Source: an uncultured Clostridia bacterium (GTDB lineage Bacteria > Bacillota > Clostridia > Christensenellales > Borkfalkiaceae). From it: DNA of 64,000 nucleotides. Positions 16,053-24,358 of this stretch are shown in pieces. A program made the translations under genes and the position numbers. Within the stretch, counting starts at the first letter, position 1, and every line of letters begins with the position of its first letter. The notes below the pieces were generated by a model that searched no databases, had not been told where the DNA came from, and saw only the letters and a program-made list of their open reading frames with translations. The stretch lies in the NCBI GenBank assembly GCA_947597925.1, contig CANQFA010000001.1, forward strand, positions 124,001 to 188,000. Reading direction: 5' to 3'.

Positions 16053-16598
16053 ATGAATAACATCTGGCATGACATCAGCGAGGCCCGCATCAAGCCCAAT
16101 AACTTCGAAGCGCTCATCGAGATCCCGAAGGGGAGCAAGGCGAAGTACGAACTCGACAAGGAGACGGGGCTGCTCAAGCTCGACCGCGTGCTCTATACCT
16201 CTACGGTCTATCCCGCGAACTACGGCTTCATTCCCCGCACCTACGCCGACGACGGCGACCCCCTCGACGTCCTCGTCCTCACCAACGAGGTCATCTATCC
16301 CATGACGCTCGTCAACTGCTATCCCATCGGCGTCATCAAGATGATCGACGGCGGCGCCCTCGACGAGAAGATCATCGCCATCCCCTTTAAGGACCCCACC
16401 TATAACGACTACTACGACATCAAGGAGCTGCCCAAGCACGTCTTCGATGAGATGATGCACTTCTTCGAGGTCTATAAGTCCCTCGAGCACAAGAAGACGA
16501 CGGTGCGCGAGATCTGCCACCGCGACGAGGCCATCGAGATCATCAAGAAGTGCCTCGCCCGCTACAGCGAGAAGTTCGGGGGAGACGGCACGAAATGA
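16053..16598 (+). CDS. ppa: Inorganic pyrophosphatase, family I
   Basis: Soluble Mg-dependent pyrophosphatase of 181 residues that hydrolyses PPi to phosphate and so drives biosynthetic reactions. Motifs are EIPKGSKAKYELDK (Lys and Glu ligands), YPANYGFIPRTYADDGDPLDVLVL (the DGDPLDV metal-binding signature) and KDPTYNDYYDIKELP. TAGGAGGAAG lies before the ATG. The stop overlaps the flavin reductase gene start (ATGA). Confidence 0.96.
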   Translation: MNNIWHDISEARIKPNNFEALIEIPKGSKAKYELDKETGLLKLDRVLYTSTVYPANYGFIPRTYADDGDPLDVLVLTNEVIYPMTLVNCYPIGVIKMIDGGALDEKIIAIPFKDPTYNDYYDIKELPKHVFDEMMHFFEVYKSLEHKKTTVREICHRDEAIEIIKKCLARYSEKFGGDGTK

Positions 16599-17071
16599 AA
16601 CTCACGGCGAGCGCCTTTGAGCTCTTCGACAAGGAATGGGCTCTGCTCGCGGCGGGGAACAGCGAGGGCTTCAACGCGATGACGATCAGCTGGGGCGGCC
16701 TCGGCACGCTGTGGGGGAAGCCCGTCGTCACGGTGTACGTGAAGCCCATCCGCTACACCCACCGCTTTCTGGAGGCGAATGACTGCTTCACGGTGAGTTT
16801 CTACTCGGAGAAATTTCGCCGCGCCCTCGCCCTCCTCGGCACCCTCTCGGGACGAGACACGGACAAGATCGCCCGCGCGGGCCTCACGCCCGAATTTCTG
16901 AAAGAAGGGGTGACCTTTTCGGAGGCGCACACCACGCTCGTGGCAAAGAAGATCTACCGTCAGACCTTAAATCCCGATACCATGCCCAAGGACGTGGTCG
17001 CAGATTACTACCGCGACGAGCCTCCGCACACCATGTTTGTGGGCGAAGTCATAGAAATTCTCAAAAAATAA
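16595..17071 (+). CDS. Flavin reductase-like FMN-binding protein
   Basis: Protein of 158 residues of the flavin reductase-like (split-barrel, FMN-binding) family. NAMTISWGGLGTLWGKPVVTVYVKPIRYTHRFLE is the typical flavin-contacting region, followed by CFTVSFYSE. Related clostridial proteins are small flavoproteins of unknown substrate. The ATG at 16595 follows GGGGGAG and overlaps the pyrophosphatase stop, so the two are translated together. The upstream in-frame ATG at 16550 lies inside ppa and is not used here. Confidence 0.82.
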   Translation: MKLTASAFELFDKEWALLAAGNSEGFNAMTISWGGLGTLWGKPVVTVYVKPIRYTHRFLEANDCFTVSFYSEKFRRALALLGTLSGRDTDKIARAGLTPEFLKEGVTFSEAHTTLVAKKIYRQTLNPDTMPKDVVADYYRDEPPHTMFVGEVIEILKK

Positions 17072-17086
17072 TACTAAATCGCATAC

Positions 17087-17133
17087 AAGAGCGTCGAAGT
17101 GGGTACCATGTCCCGCACGGCGCTCTTATTTTT
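17087..17133 (+). terminator. Terminator after ppa-flavin reductase
   Basis: Long stem AAGAGCG/CGCTCTT with an internal GGG/CCC helix, then ATTTTT. Confidence 0.7.
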
Positions 17134-17139
17134 ATGCCC

Positions 17140-19416
17140 TCATGCGCTCTCCGTGAGCTTGGCGGTGAGGACGGTCATATCGTCCTCGGCGGTGCCCCCG
17201 TAGCGGCTCAGGGCGACGCGCAGGATGTCCTCGGCGAGGGCCTGCGGGTTGATAGGGCGGATGCGGGAGAGATAGGCGCACAGCTCGGAGGAGGAGCCGA
17301 AGGCCGCGCTCACGCCGTCGGACATGAAGATGAGGAAGTCGCCCGCCTTCATCTCCACCCTCAGGCATGCGGGGCGGACGGCCTCGAGGACGCCGATGGG
17401 GAGAGATTCCCCCTCCAGGACCTGCAGCGTCTCCCCCGAGAGCACGAAGCCCGCGGGAGAGCCTATCTTCACGATGTCCGCCTTTCCCGTGTCGAGGTCC
17501 ACCGCGGCGAGGTCGAGGCAGGAAAAGGTCTCCTCCGAGGAATAGGCGACGAGACTGTTTACGGTGGAAAGGACGGTCTCGGAGGGCATGCGCGCCTTAT
17601 AGAAGCTCTCGAGGAGGGAGAGGGTGCGGTCGGAGACGGTGCGCGCCTCTTCGCCGCTCCCCATGCCGTCGGAGAGGGCCAGTATGAACCGCCGCTCGTC
17701 GATCTTGAGGACGGAGTGGGTATCTCCGCTCGCCGTCTCGCCCGCCTTGGTGCAGGCGGCGATGCCGAAGGAGGCATCGAGCGCGGGCCGCCTCTTGAGG
17801 ATAAAGCACGACCGCTCGGCGGTCAAGGGGAGCTTTTCGGAGAGGGTGAGGCTGCACGAGAGGACGTTCCCCGCAATGCGGCACACCGCCCTTGCATCGG
17901 CGCGGCTGTCCAATGTGATGCTCGCGGTGAAGTGCTCGCCCTCACCATAGAGAAAGATCTCGCCCGCGAGAAGCCCCTCCCGCGCGAGGGCATTTGCAAG
18001 CCGCCGCTCCTCGTCGGAGAAGACATATTCTTCGCTCTCGGTGAGGGCGATCTCCTTCAGGATCTCGCTCACGCCGTGCGCCTGCCTTGCGAGGAGCCGT
18101 CTTCCCTCCCGCGCGGTCTCGAGTTCGAGGTTCATGCGGGCATACTCCGCGAGGATGCGGTTGAGGGCAAAGAGGAGCCCCGCGGCATTCGTGCACCCAG
18201 CGGAGAGCTCGGAGGGGAGGTCGATGAGGTTGACCCGTCCCTTCGCCTTGCCCACGGCGATGAGCTTGTCGAAACTTCCGAAGAGCCCCTCCCGCACGCA
18301 CAGACCATGATTCGGGCAGCCGTCGCAGAGGGAGGCGAGGAGCTTGGCCTTGATCTGTTCGCCCGTCCTGTCGGCCTCCTCCTCGGTGAAGACGGACTCG
18401 ATCTCACGGAAGAGGGCGGAGACCTCGTAGAGCTGTTCGGCGACGGCGCGGCGGGAGCGGTTGACCGCAATGCGCGGGAGGACCTTTTCCCTGTAGAAGA
18501 GGAGCCCCTTTTCGGCTCGTGAGAGGAGGCGGGCGGGCAGGAGTGCGACGAGGAGGGAGGGAAGGACGACGGCGAGCGAAAAGAGAATGATGGACGCGGG
18601 CGGGCGGAGGTACAGCCCATCCGCGAGGGCGATGGCGAAGACGGAGAGGGGAAGCGCGAGGGCGGCGGCGCCCCGTCCGTAGGGAAGGACGAGGAGGACG
18701 GCGGAGGCATAGAGCACAAAGGCGCCCACGGGGATGAGGGAGCCCGTCTCCGCGGCGAGCGGCAGGGAGAGCACGGCGGCAAAGGGCACGCATGCCGAGG
18801 AGCGGGAGAGCACGGCAAAGAGGAGGAGAGAGGAGAGCGCGACGAGATAAAAGATCTCCTCTCCGAGCGAAGAGAGGATCCCCATGCCCAAGAGGAGCCA
18901 TACCGTAGCGAGTTCGAGGAGCTCCACGGCGGTGAGGCGGGCGCGGAAGATGCGGGAAAAGATCGCCTCGAGCGCCCCCTCGCAGAGCACCTCGAGGAGG
19001 AGGATAAATGCCGCGAGGACGAGCTTCGTGAGCAGGGGAGAGAGAGGGAGCAGGGCATAGTCCTCATGCGGAAAGAGGAAGAGAAAGGGGAGCTGTGCGG
19101 CGGCGGCATAGAGAAAGCGCTCCGCCCCCGCCCGCTTTCCCTTTCGGCGGTATAGGGCGAAGACAAAGAGGAGGGACGCTGCCTGCAGGGCGGCGGAGAG
19201 TGCAGCGAGGAGGGAGAGGGAGACGGCCGAGGCGGCGACATAGCCCGCCGCCGCGAGGATGGGGTGCGCCCCCGCAGCGAGCGCGGCAAAGAAGAGAGCA
19301 AAGGAGAGGGGCTCCCGCGCGGGCAGGACGAAGTTCATAAGGGGCATTGCGGCAAAGAGCCCGACATAGAGGAGGACATCGGCGGGACGGGGCGCCGAAA
19401 GTTTTATGCGCTTCAT
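17140..19416 (-). CDS. spoIIE: Stage II sporulation protein E (membrane PP2C phosphatase)
   Basis: SpoIIE dephosphorylates SpoIIAA-P to release sigma-F in the forespore. The 758-residue protein has about ten membrane segments (roughly 1-290), a regulatory middle region with cysteines (LCDGCPNHGLC) and a C-terminal PP2C domain (from about 540). Metal-binding motifs are GDTHS, ALSDGMGSGEEA and FLIFMSDGVSAA...EDDMTVL. The ATG at 19416 lies only 6 nt behind a TATAAT box, so the start is either leaderless or uses the GGGGAC overlap. The longer frame up to 19566 runs into the RNA gene and is rejected. Confidence 0.92.
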   Translation of the reverse strand: MKRIKLSAPRPADVLLYVGLFAAMPLMNFVLPAREPLSFALFFAALAAGAHPILAAAGYVAASAVSLSLLAALSAALQAASLLFVFALYRRKGKRAGAERFLYAAAAQLPFLFLFPHEDYALLPLSPLLTKLVLAAFILLLEVLCEGALEAIFSRIFRARLTAVELLELATVWLLLGMGILSSLGEEIFYLVALSSLLLFAVLSRSSACVPFAAVLSLPLAAETGSLIPVGAFVLYASAVLLVLPYGRGAAALALPLSVFAIALADGLYLRPPASIILFSLAVVLPSLLVALLPARLLSRAEKGLLFYREKVLPRIAVNRSRRAVAEQLYEVSALFREIESVFTEEEADRTGEQIKAKLLASLCDGCPNHGLCVREGLFGSFDKLIAVGKAKGRVNLIDLPSELSAGCTNAAGLLFALNRILAEYARMNLELETAREGRRLLARQAHGVSEILKEIALTESEEYVFSDEERRLANALAREGLLAGEIFLYGEGEHFTASITLDSRADARAVCRIAGNVLSCSLTLSEKLPLTAERSCFILKRRPALDASFGIAACTKAGETASGDTHSVLKIDERRFILALSDGMGSGEEARTVSDRTLSLLESFYKARMPSETVLSTVNSLVAYSSEETFSCLDLAAVDLDTGKADIVKIGSPAGFVLSGETLQVLEGESLPIGVLEAVRPACLRVEMKAGDFLIFMSDGVSAAFGSSSELCAYLSRIRPINPQALAEDILRVALSRYGGTAEDDMTVLTAKLTESA

Positions 19417-19422
19417 GTCCCC

Positions 19423-19477
19423 ATTATAGAGAAAAAAATCCCGCAAGCAGTGGGAGTCGGAGGCGAATGCCGTCGAA
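19423..19477 (-). promoter_or_regulatory. spoIIE promoter with possible Spo0A box
   Basis: TATAAT (19423-19428) directly before the start codon, without a normally spaced -35. CGTCGAA at 19471-19477 matches the Spo0A box TGTCGAA in 6 of 7 positions and lies about 55-60 bp upstream of the expected start. In Bacillus, spoIIE is Spo0A-activated from a promoter with abnormal spacing; use here is inferred. Confidence 0.4.
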
Positions 19478-19489
19478 GCTTGCGGGATT

Positions 19490-19523
19490 TGGGAAAACCG
19501 ACCCCCGCGCAACCGCACGGGGG
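19490..19523 (-). terminator. Terminator of the structured RNA upstream of spoIIE
   Basis: Stem CCCCCGTGC/GCGCGGGGG around a GGTT loop, followed on the reverse strand by GGTTTTCCC. Confidence 0.65.
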
Positions 19524-19866
19524 ATATATCGCTTGATTCAGTTGTGAGGGGCAGGCCCTTTGCCATTCCTTACTTCGGGGAGATCCCCGCTGCGGGACAG
19601 CTGTCGCCGCTCACTTTCACGGAATGGACTTACGTTTCAGCCCCTTTGGTTTGATTGTACACCGGCGTGTCCTCCTTTACTCCGTCTTCGTTGGGATCCT
19701 GCGCATATCGTGTACCTCCCGATAGCGGATTTGCGGGACTGCGCCTTCTCGGCGCGCTTCGGACTTTTCCGTCCGCAGCTGGGTGATGTGGTTTCGCACT
19801 TACATGATCATTGGAGTGTCCCGCCTGTTTGGATTTAACTCTTTTTGTCCCTTTCTTTCATTTGCA
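19493..19866 (-). ncRNA. Candidate structured non-coding RNA, about 370 nt, identity unknown
   Basis: The region has a strong reverse-strand promoter (19872-19899), a terminator and no protein-like frame. On the reverse strand three helical domains can be read. One is GCGGGAC...GUCCCGC, enclosing GCGGAC-GGAAAA-GUCCG and a GCGC-GCCGAGAAGGC hairpin. The next is GGUACAC...GUGUAC. The third is AGGGGC...GCCCCU, enclosing CCAUUCC/GGAAUGG and CGGGGA/UCCCCG. I see no signatures of RNase P, tmRNA, SRP RNA or tRNA. Known large clostridial RNAs (raiA, OLE, ROOL) cannot be excluded without a covariance search. It could also be a long leader of spoIIE. Confidence 0.6.
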
Positions 19867-19871
19867 CCTCT

Positions 19872-19899
19872 ATTATAGCATAGATTTTCGTCTTGTCAA
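19872..19899 (-). promoter_or_regulatory. Promoter of the structured RNA
   Basis: TTGACA (19894-19899), 16 bp, TATAAT (19872-19877) on the reverse strand, preceded by an A/T-rich stretch. It is one of the strongest promoter matches in the window. Confidence 0.85.
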
Positions 19900-19931
19900 G
19901 GGGTTTCGGAAAAATTTCCGAAAAAATTTTT

Positions 19932-21092
19932 TTACTTGGTGGAATGGACACGGACGCGGTAGGAGGGCACTGCGGCGGCGGGGAGGGCCTCCTTCCACTC
20001 CGCATAGCGGGAGAGGGAGCTTCGGTAGAGGTCGCGCCGAAGGTGAAAGAGGTCGCATCCGCTCTCCGTGGCGGTCTCATAGAGGTCGCGCACATAGCCC
20101 GAGAGGATCTCCTCGGCGCTTGCGAGGATCTCGCCCTTGACTTCATCCCCCGCGATGTCGTCCATGGAGGCGGCCAGCCCGCGGCAACAAAGGCGGACGC
20201 GGAGGTCGAGGGAGAACTCCACGCGCGGCCCCCGCGAAAAGGAGAGCTTCACGCCGCCGTCATTCGTGAGCACGGAGAGGGTGACGGGTTCGTCGCCGTC
20301 CCGCGCATTGAAGGTCCCCGCGAAGACATTTCCCTGCAGCATGCTGAAGGCGAGCGTCTGCTCGCGGGGGAGGAGGGCGACCATGCGCCCGTGCGAGAAG
20401 ATGGCCGTCTCCTCGGCGCTGTAGATCATCCTGCGCTCCTCTTCGGGGCGCGTCTCGTCCTTCTTTTCACCCGCGTGCACCTGCTCCGTCATGCGCACGA
20501 AGGGGAGATATCCGCTCTCCGACACGCCGTAGTAGCCGATGGCGAAGTCCTTGAGGGAGGTCACGAGCACCTTTCCCGACTTTTTCGCCTCCTCCGAGAA
20601 GAGCTTGGTGACGGCGATGGAGGAGGAGTCGTCGATGGCGCTCTCGGAGACGAGGAGCTCATGCGCCGTGCCCGCACAGACGGCGAGAAGACAGGAGTCG
20701 GGCATGTATTCGTTGCGGAGGAAGTAGTTGAGGTAGGAGACGACATCCTCCTTCACCGCCTCCTCACCCATCACGATGAGATTGCAGAAGACGAGCTTGG
20801 GCACCCAACCCGTCTTGGAGTAGATGCGGGAGATGCAGTCGGACACGGTGGCGCCCTCCGCCTCGATATTGACGGAGGAAGTGCCCCCCTTCGTGCGGTC
20901 GGAGCTGTCGGGCACGGCGATCTGCGCCGTCACCGAAAAGCCCTGCTCGGTGCGGTCGATGCCCGCCGCGAGGATGATGGCCGTCTTCTGGATATCGACG
21001 AGTCCGAAATCATTGGAGAAGAAGGTAAAGATGACGGCGGCAAAGAGGAGGATCCAGAGCTTGGAGGGGAGGGTCTTCAGAAATTTTTTCAT
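19932..21092 (-). CDS. gerAC: Ger(x)C-family spore germination protein, without lipobox
   Basis: C subunit of a GerA-type germinant receptor, 386 residues. It starts at 21092 after GGGAGGAAGG and overlaps the B subunit stop by ATGA. One N-terminal hydrophobic segment (LWILLFAAVIFTFF) leads into DIQKTAIILAAGIDRT, the equivalent of the usual LAIVTGIGID. Unlike typical GerAC proteins there is no LxGC lipobox or CWDRRE motif, so this one may be membrane-anchored rather than lipidated. The rest shows the family layout, including ESGYLPFVRM and a C-terminal region rich in charged helices. Confidence 0.85.
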   Translation of the reverse strand: MKKFLKTLPSKLWILLFAAVIFTFFSNDFGLVDIQKTAIILAAGIDRTEQGFSVTAQIAVPDSSDRTKGGTSSVNIEAEGATVSDCISRIYSKTGWVPKLVFCNLIVMGEEAVKEDVVSYLNYFLRNEYMPDSCLLAVCAGTAHELLVSESAIDDSSSIAVTKLFSEEAKKSGKVLVTSLKDFAIGYYGVSESGYLPFVRMTEQVHAGEKKDETRPEEERRMIYSAEETAIFSHGRMVALLPREQTLAFSMLQGNVFAGTFNARDGDEPVTLSVLTNDGGVKLSFSRGPRVEFSLDLRVRLCCRGLAASMDDIAGDEVKGEILASAEEILSGYVRDLYETATESGCDLFHLRRDLYRSSLSRYAEWKEALPAAAVPSYRVRVHSTK

Positions 21093-22156
21093 GCCTTCCT
21101 CCCGACGAGCGCCGTCGCAGCGGGCAGCAGGACGGAGAAGAGGGGAAAGAGCCAGAAGAGGGGCCCGTTGATGAGGTTGACCGCCTGCCCGAAGCGGTAG
21201 TCGAGGAGGAGCGAGAGGATAAAATAGAGGACGGCGAGTGAGATGCCGAGGATGAGAGAGAGGTACTTGGGGTGCGAAAACGCATCCGAAAGGAGGGAGA
21301 CGCCTGCCTGCGCGGGCAGGACGGAGGCATATGCCATCACGATGGCGAGCGCAAAGATGAAGAGATAGTCGATGCGCCCGAGCACGGTGATGCCCGCGAA
21401 ATATTTCGAGGTCTTGGCGAAGGCGAAGAGCTGGTTCATGGCGGTCTCCGCGAAGACGGCATAAAATACGGCGAAAAAGAGGAGGACGATCGCGCCGCCC
21501 GCGACATAGGCGAGCGTCCCCTTCCATGCCATGCCCCGCCGATAGCGGAACTTTCCGAGGAGGGAGAGGAGGACGGCGGCATCGAAAAACCAGCTCGAGG
21601 CGAGCATCACGCCCCTTCCGAATCCCTTTGCCCCCGCCGCGCCGACGGGGAGGAGGGCGCCGAAGTCGCATGCGCCGAAGGAGAGGATGAGGATGCCCGC
21701 CATCCCCACGAGAAAGATGGGCGCGAGCACGTCCCAGATCCGCCCGAGTGCGGGCAGGGGATGCGTGAGGACATAGGCCGCAAAGAGGAAATAGGGGGCG
21801 AAGGAGAGGATGGAGGGCAGGGTATCGTAAAAGACGCTCTGCACGAAGGTCTTTTGCTCGAGGATGGGCAGAAGCGTCGCAAAGGCGAGGAAGAGCGCGA
21901 GGAGTACGGAGAGGACTTTGGCAGTAAATGCCCCACCCATGTCCGCGACGAGGTCGTAGAAAGATTGCTCCCTCCGCGCGGCGAGCAGCACACAGAAGAC
22001 GGCTGCCGCCTGCAGAGCGAACTGGACGAGGAGGGGCAGGAGGAGGTCGTTTTTCGCATATTTTGCGAGCTCGGTGGGGAGAAAGACGAGCTTTCCCACG
22101 GGCGCGACGCACGCGAGAAAGAAATAGAGTTGGCGCGAGGAGATCTTTTCGTTCAT
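21089..22156 (-). CDS. gerAB: GerAB-type spore germination permease
   Basis: B subunit of a germinant receptor: an APC-superfamily-like membrane protein of 355 residues with about ten hydrophobic segments. The start MNEKISSRQLYFFL is typical of GerAB (family pattern: I-S-x-x-Q). It is thought to bind the germinant in the spore inner membrane. It overlaps both neighbours by 4 bases (gerAA stop and gerAC start), so the A-B-C order is translationally coupled. Expression is expected in the forespore; I could not assign a sigma-G promoter. Confidence 0.9.
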   Translation of the reverse strand: MNEKISSRQLYFFLACVAPVGKLVFLPTELAKYAKNDLLLPLLVQFALQAAAVFCVLLAARREQSFYDLVADMGGAFTAKVLSVLLALFLAFATLLPILEQKTFVQSVFYDTLPSILSFAPYFLFAAYVLTHPLPALGRIWDVLAPIFLVGMAGILILSFGACDFGALLPVGAAGAKGFGRGVMLASSWFFDAAVLLSLLGKFRYRRGMAWKGTLAYVAGGAIVLLFFAVFYAVFAETAMNQLFAFAKTSKYFAGITVLGRIDYLFIFALAIVMAYASVLPAQAGVSLLSDAFSHPKYLSLILGISLAVLYFILSLLLDYRFGQAVNLINGPLFWLFPLFSVLLPAATALVGRKA

Positions 22157-23586
22157 CCGAGCCTCCTGCGGTTGGGGCTCTTCAGCGTCTCGGGGCGCAA
22201 TTTCATGGACTGCAGGTGATATTTCACGATGGAATCCTTGAGGTCGCGACCCACGACGGGGGCAAAGGGCGCGAAGAGCGGGGCGCCGTAATTTTCCGTC
22301 GTCACGAGGTAGAGGAGCACGAAGGCGGTGGCGAGCAGGACGCCGTACGTCCCCACGCTTCCCGCAATGAGGAGCATGGCGAGGCGCAGGACGCTCGTCT
22401 GTTCTATGAGGTTGGGTACGGCATACAGCCCGATGCCCGAGAAGGCGACGATGATGATGGCGGGCGTGGAGACGAATCCCGCCGAGACGGCCGTCTCACC
22501 GAGCACGAGGGCGCCCACCACCGAGAGCGCCATGCCCACATATTTCGGCATGCGGACGGAGGCCTCGTTGAGCGTCTCGAGGACGAGCAGGACGAGGAGC
22601 ATCTCGAGGGAGGGCGAAAAGGGGATATCGCGGATGGCGCCCGAGATGGTGAGCAGGAGCCGCACGGGAAAGAGCTGGAGGCGGAAGAGCTGGGCGGAGA
22701 CATAGTAGGCGGGCAGATAGATGGCGGCGAGGAGGGCAAAGAGGCGGAGAAGCCGCGTAAAGGTGGCGCGGTGGGGCGGCACAAAGTAGTCCTCACTCGA
22801 CTGAAAGTCCTCGACGAGGAGATAGGGCACGGTGAGGGCGATGGGCGAGCCGTCCACGAGGATGCCCACCCGCCCCTCTGCTATCTTCGCGCAGAAGATG
22901 TCGGGCTTTTCGGTGGTCCCCACCTGTTTGACGAGGGAATAAGGCCGCGACGAGAGGAAGTGGGTGAGGTAGGAGGAGTCCGCCACGATGTCGATGTCGA
23001 TCTTCTTGATGCGCTCCTTCACCTTTTCCACGATCTCCCTCTTTGTTGTGCCCTCGAGATAGCACACCGCGACCGCCGTCCGCGAACGGCGCCCCACCTC
23101 GAGGAGGTCGATGCGGAGCTCGGGGGTGCGGAGGCGGCGGCGCACGAGGGAGGTATTGGTCTTGAAGTCCTCGATAAAGCCCTCGCGGGGGCCCTTTACG
23201 GCGACGTCGGTCGAGGGCTCGGCGATGGCGCGGACGGGAATTCTCTTAGTCCCGACGATGACGGCGGTATCCATGTCCGCGAAGAGGAGCACGGGATTGC
23301 CCGTGAGGACCTCTTCGGCGAGCTTGTCGAGGGCCCGCTCGCTCCGCTGTTCGGGGGAGGTCAGCTTGTGCATCACGTCCTCCGCGCGCGCGGGACCGTC
23401 ATAGTGCAGGAGGGGGGAGACGACTTGCTCCCCGAGCAGGTCCTTGTCGGTCAGAGGGTCCGCAAAGACGCACGAAAAGCGCATGCCGCTCTCCGAAACG
23501 AAGTCAAAGGTAAGGATATCCCCCGCGGGAAGGAGCTTTTTGAGCGCCGCCTTGCTCCCCTCGAGGTCGCCCGTCACACATTTCAT
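22153..23586 (-). CDS. gerAA: GerAA-type spore germination protein
   Basis: A subunit of the GerA receptor, 477 residues from the ATG at 23586 (family about 480-500). The N-terminal half is soluble (GDILTFDFVSESGMRF, then SLVRRRLRTPELRIDLLEVGRRSRTAVAV). The C-terminal half has membrane segments after FVPPHRATFTRLLRLFALLAAIYLPAYY, with LVLLVLETLNEASVRMPKYVG as the classic family stretch. No good ribosome site precedes this ATG. A TTG in frame at about 23620, preceded by GAGGGG, is an alternative that would add about 12 residues. Confidence 0.88.
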   Translation of the reverse strand: MKCVTGDLEGSKAALKKLLPAGDILTFDFVSESGMRFSCVFADPLTDKDLLGEQVVSPLLHYDGPARAEDVMHKLTSPEQRSERALDKLAEEVLTGNPVLLFADMDTAVIVGTKRIPVRAIAEPSTDVAVKGPREGFIEDFKTNTSLVRRRLRTPELRIDLLEVGRRSRTAVAVCYLEGTTKREIVEKVKERIKKIDIDIVADSSYLTHFLSSRPYSLVKQVGTTEKPDIFCAKIAEGRVGILVDGSPIALTVPYLLVEDFQSSEDYFVPPHRATFTRLLRLFALLAAIYLPAYYVSAQLFRLQLFPVRLLLTISGAIRDIPFSPSLEMLLVLLVLETLNEASVRMPKYVGMALSVVGALVLGETAVSAGFVSTPAIIIVAFSGIGLYAVPNLIEQTSVLRLAMLLIAGSVGTYGVLLATAFVLLYLVTTENYGAPLFAPFAPVVGRDLKDSIVKYHLQSMKLRPETLKSPNRRRLG

Positions 23587-23623
23587 GAAAGGAGCATGTG
23601 CCGCCTCCGCCTTTTTATGCAAC

Positions 23624-23650
23624 AAAAACCCCTCGCTTGGGGGCGAGGGG
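23624..23650 (-). terminator. Terminator between the upstream membrane gene and gerAA
   Basis: Stem CCCCTCGC/GCGAGGGG followed by five T on the reverse strand. The GAGGGG of its arm lies just before a possible TTG start of gerAA. Confidence 0.7.
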
Positions 23651-23656
23651 CGAAGG

Positions 23657-24193
23657 TCACTTCCCGGAGAGAGCCGAGAAGTATTTTGCGAGGAGCGCAG
23701 CGGCTGCCGCGCACTCAGCTTCGGACATGGGTGGGTCGGAAAGGGCGGCGATGCGCCCCTTGAGGTAGGCCTCGGCCTCCTCTTCCGTCTTGCCCTCCAT
23801 GCCCGCTCTGAGCTCTTCTGCCGCCTTTTTGCGCCTCTCCTCGGGGATGAAGTCGAGGAGCATCTCGAGGGGGTCCGTCTTCTGTGCCTTGCCGCGGAAA
23901 AATTGCTCCCAGACGCAATAGTAGAGCGTTGCCGCGCATCCGCAGCCGAATCCGCCCTCGAGCGTCTCGAAAAATTCCTCACCGAGGGGCGCGAGACTGC
24001 GCTCCGCGATCATGCGATAGGCCGCAAAGAGGGCGAACCCGAGGGCAAAGGGCAGGAAGACGAAGAGCTTTCTGTCTCTGTCCGCGAGGACCTTCTTTTT
24101 GAGGAATGACGTCATCAGCGTCACTCCGAGTGCGAGTAAGAGAACGTCTGCGCTGTAGAGGCGAAACGCGCTCACGATCTGAACAAACGACAT
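23657..24193 (-). CDS. Unknown two-segment membrane protein upstream of gerA
   Basis: I do not recognise this 178-residue protein. Two hydrophobic stretches (about residues 10-27 and 40-60) and a third weaker one (GCGCAATLYYCVW) are followed by a charged, helical C-terminal half (EERRKKAAEELRAGMEG). AGAGGTGAC precedes two consecutive ATG codons (24196 and 24193); the second has better spacing. It has an extended -10 promoter (TGGTATAAT, about 24225-24233, reverse strand) and a terminator before gerAA, so it is probably a separate unit. It could be a spore or cell-envelope protein. Confidence 0.6.
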   Translation of the reverse strand: MSFVQIVSAFRLYSADVLLLALGVTLMTSFLKKKVLADRDRKLFVFLPFALGFALFAAYRMIAERSLAPLGEEFFETLEGGFGCGCAATLYYCVWEQFFRGKAQKTDPLEMLLDFIPEERRKKAAEELRAGMEGKTEEEAEAYLKGRIAALSDPPMSEAECAAAAALLAKYFSALSGK

Positions 24194-24319
24194 CATGTCA
24201 CCTCTCATTACCCGCCGCAATTCTATTATACCACACCCCACACGGTGGGGAGGGACTTAAGTGCCGCACTTTTTTTCCGAAAACAGTAAAAAGCCGCCGC
24301 GGGGATATTTGCAAAGGTC

Positions 24320-24348
24320 TTGACATGTATATTTTGAGATGATATAAT
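24320..24348 (+). promoter_or_regulatory. Promoter of the ABC transporter gene, near-leaderless
   Basis: TTGACA (24320-24325), 17 bp, TATAAT (24343-24348). The ATG at 24359 follows after TGACGTCGGT, leaving a leader of only about 2-4 nt. The same arrangement is kept in the remnant copy at 39888-39929. Confidence 0.85.
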
Positions 24349-24358
24349 TGACGTCGGT

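Noticed and set aside
19560-19838. A 92-codon forward frame
   Set aside because: It is low in protein-like features and lies antisense to the structured RNA with strong reverse promoter.
19493-19866. tmRNA or a second RNase P RNA
   Set aside because: No tRNA-like 3' end with CCA, no tag frame, and none of the conserved RNase P blocks.
20224-22112. A 726-codon reverse frame joining gerAC to out-of-frame gerAB sequence
   Set aside because: Only the part from 21092 is GerAC-like; upstream residues are Arg/Pro-rich shadow of gerAB.
24225-24270. A TTAAGTCC phrase shared with the hsp20 upstream region as an alternative sigma -35
   Set aside because: Distances to the -10 boxes differ (18 and 25 bp) and only two examples exist, so chance is as likely.
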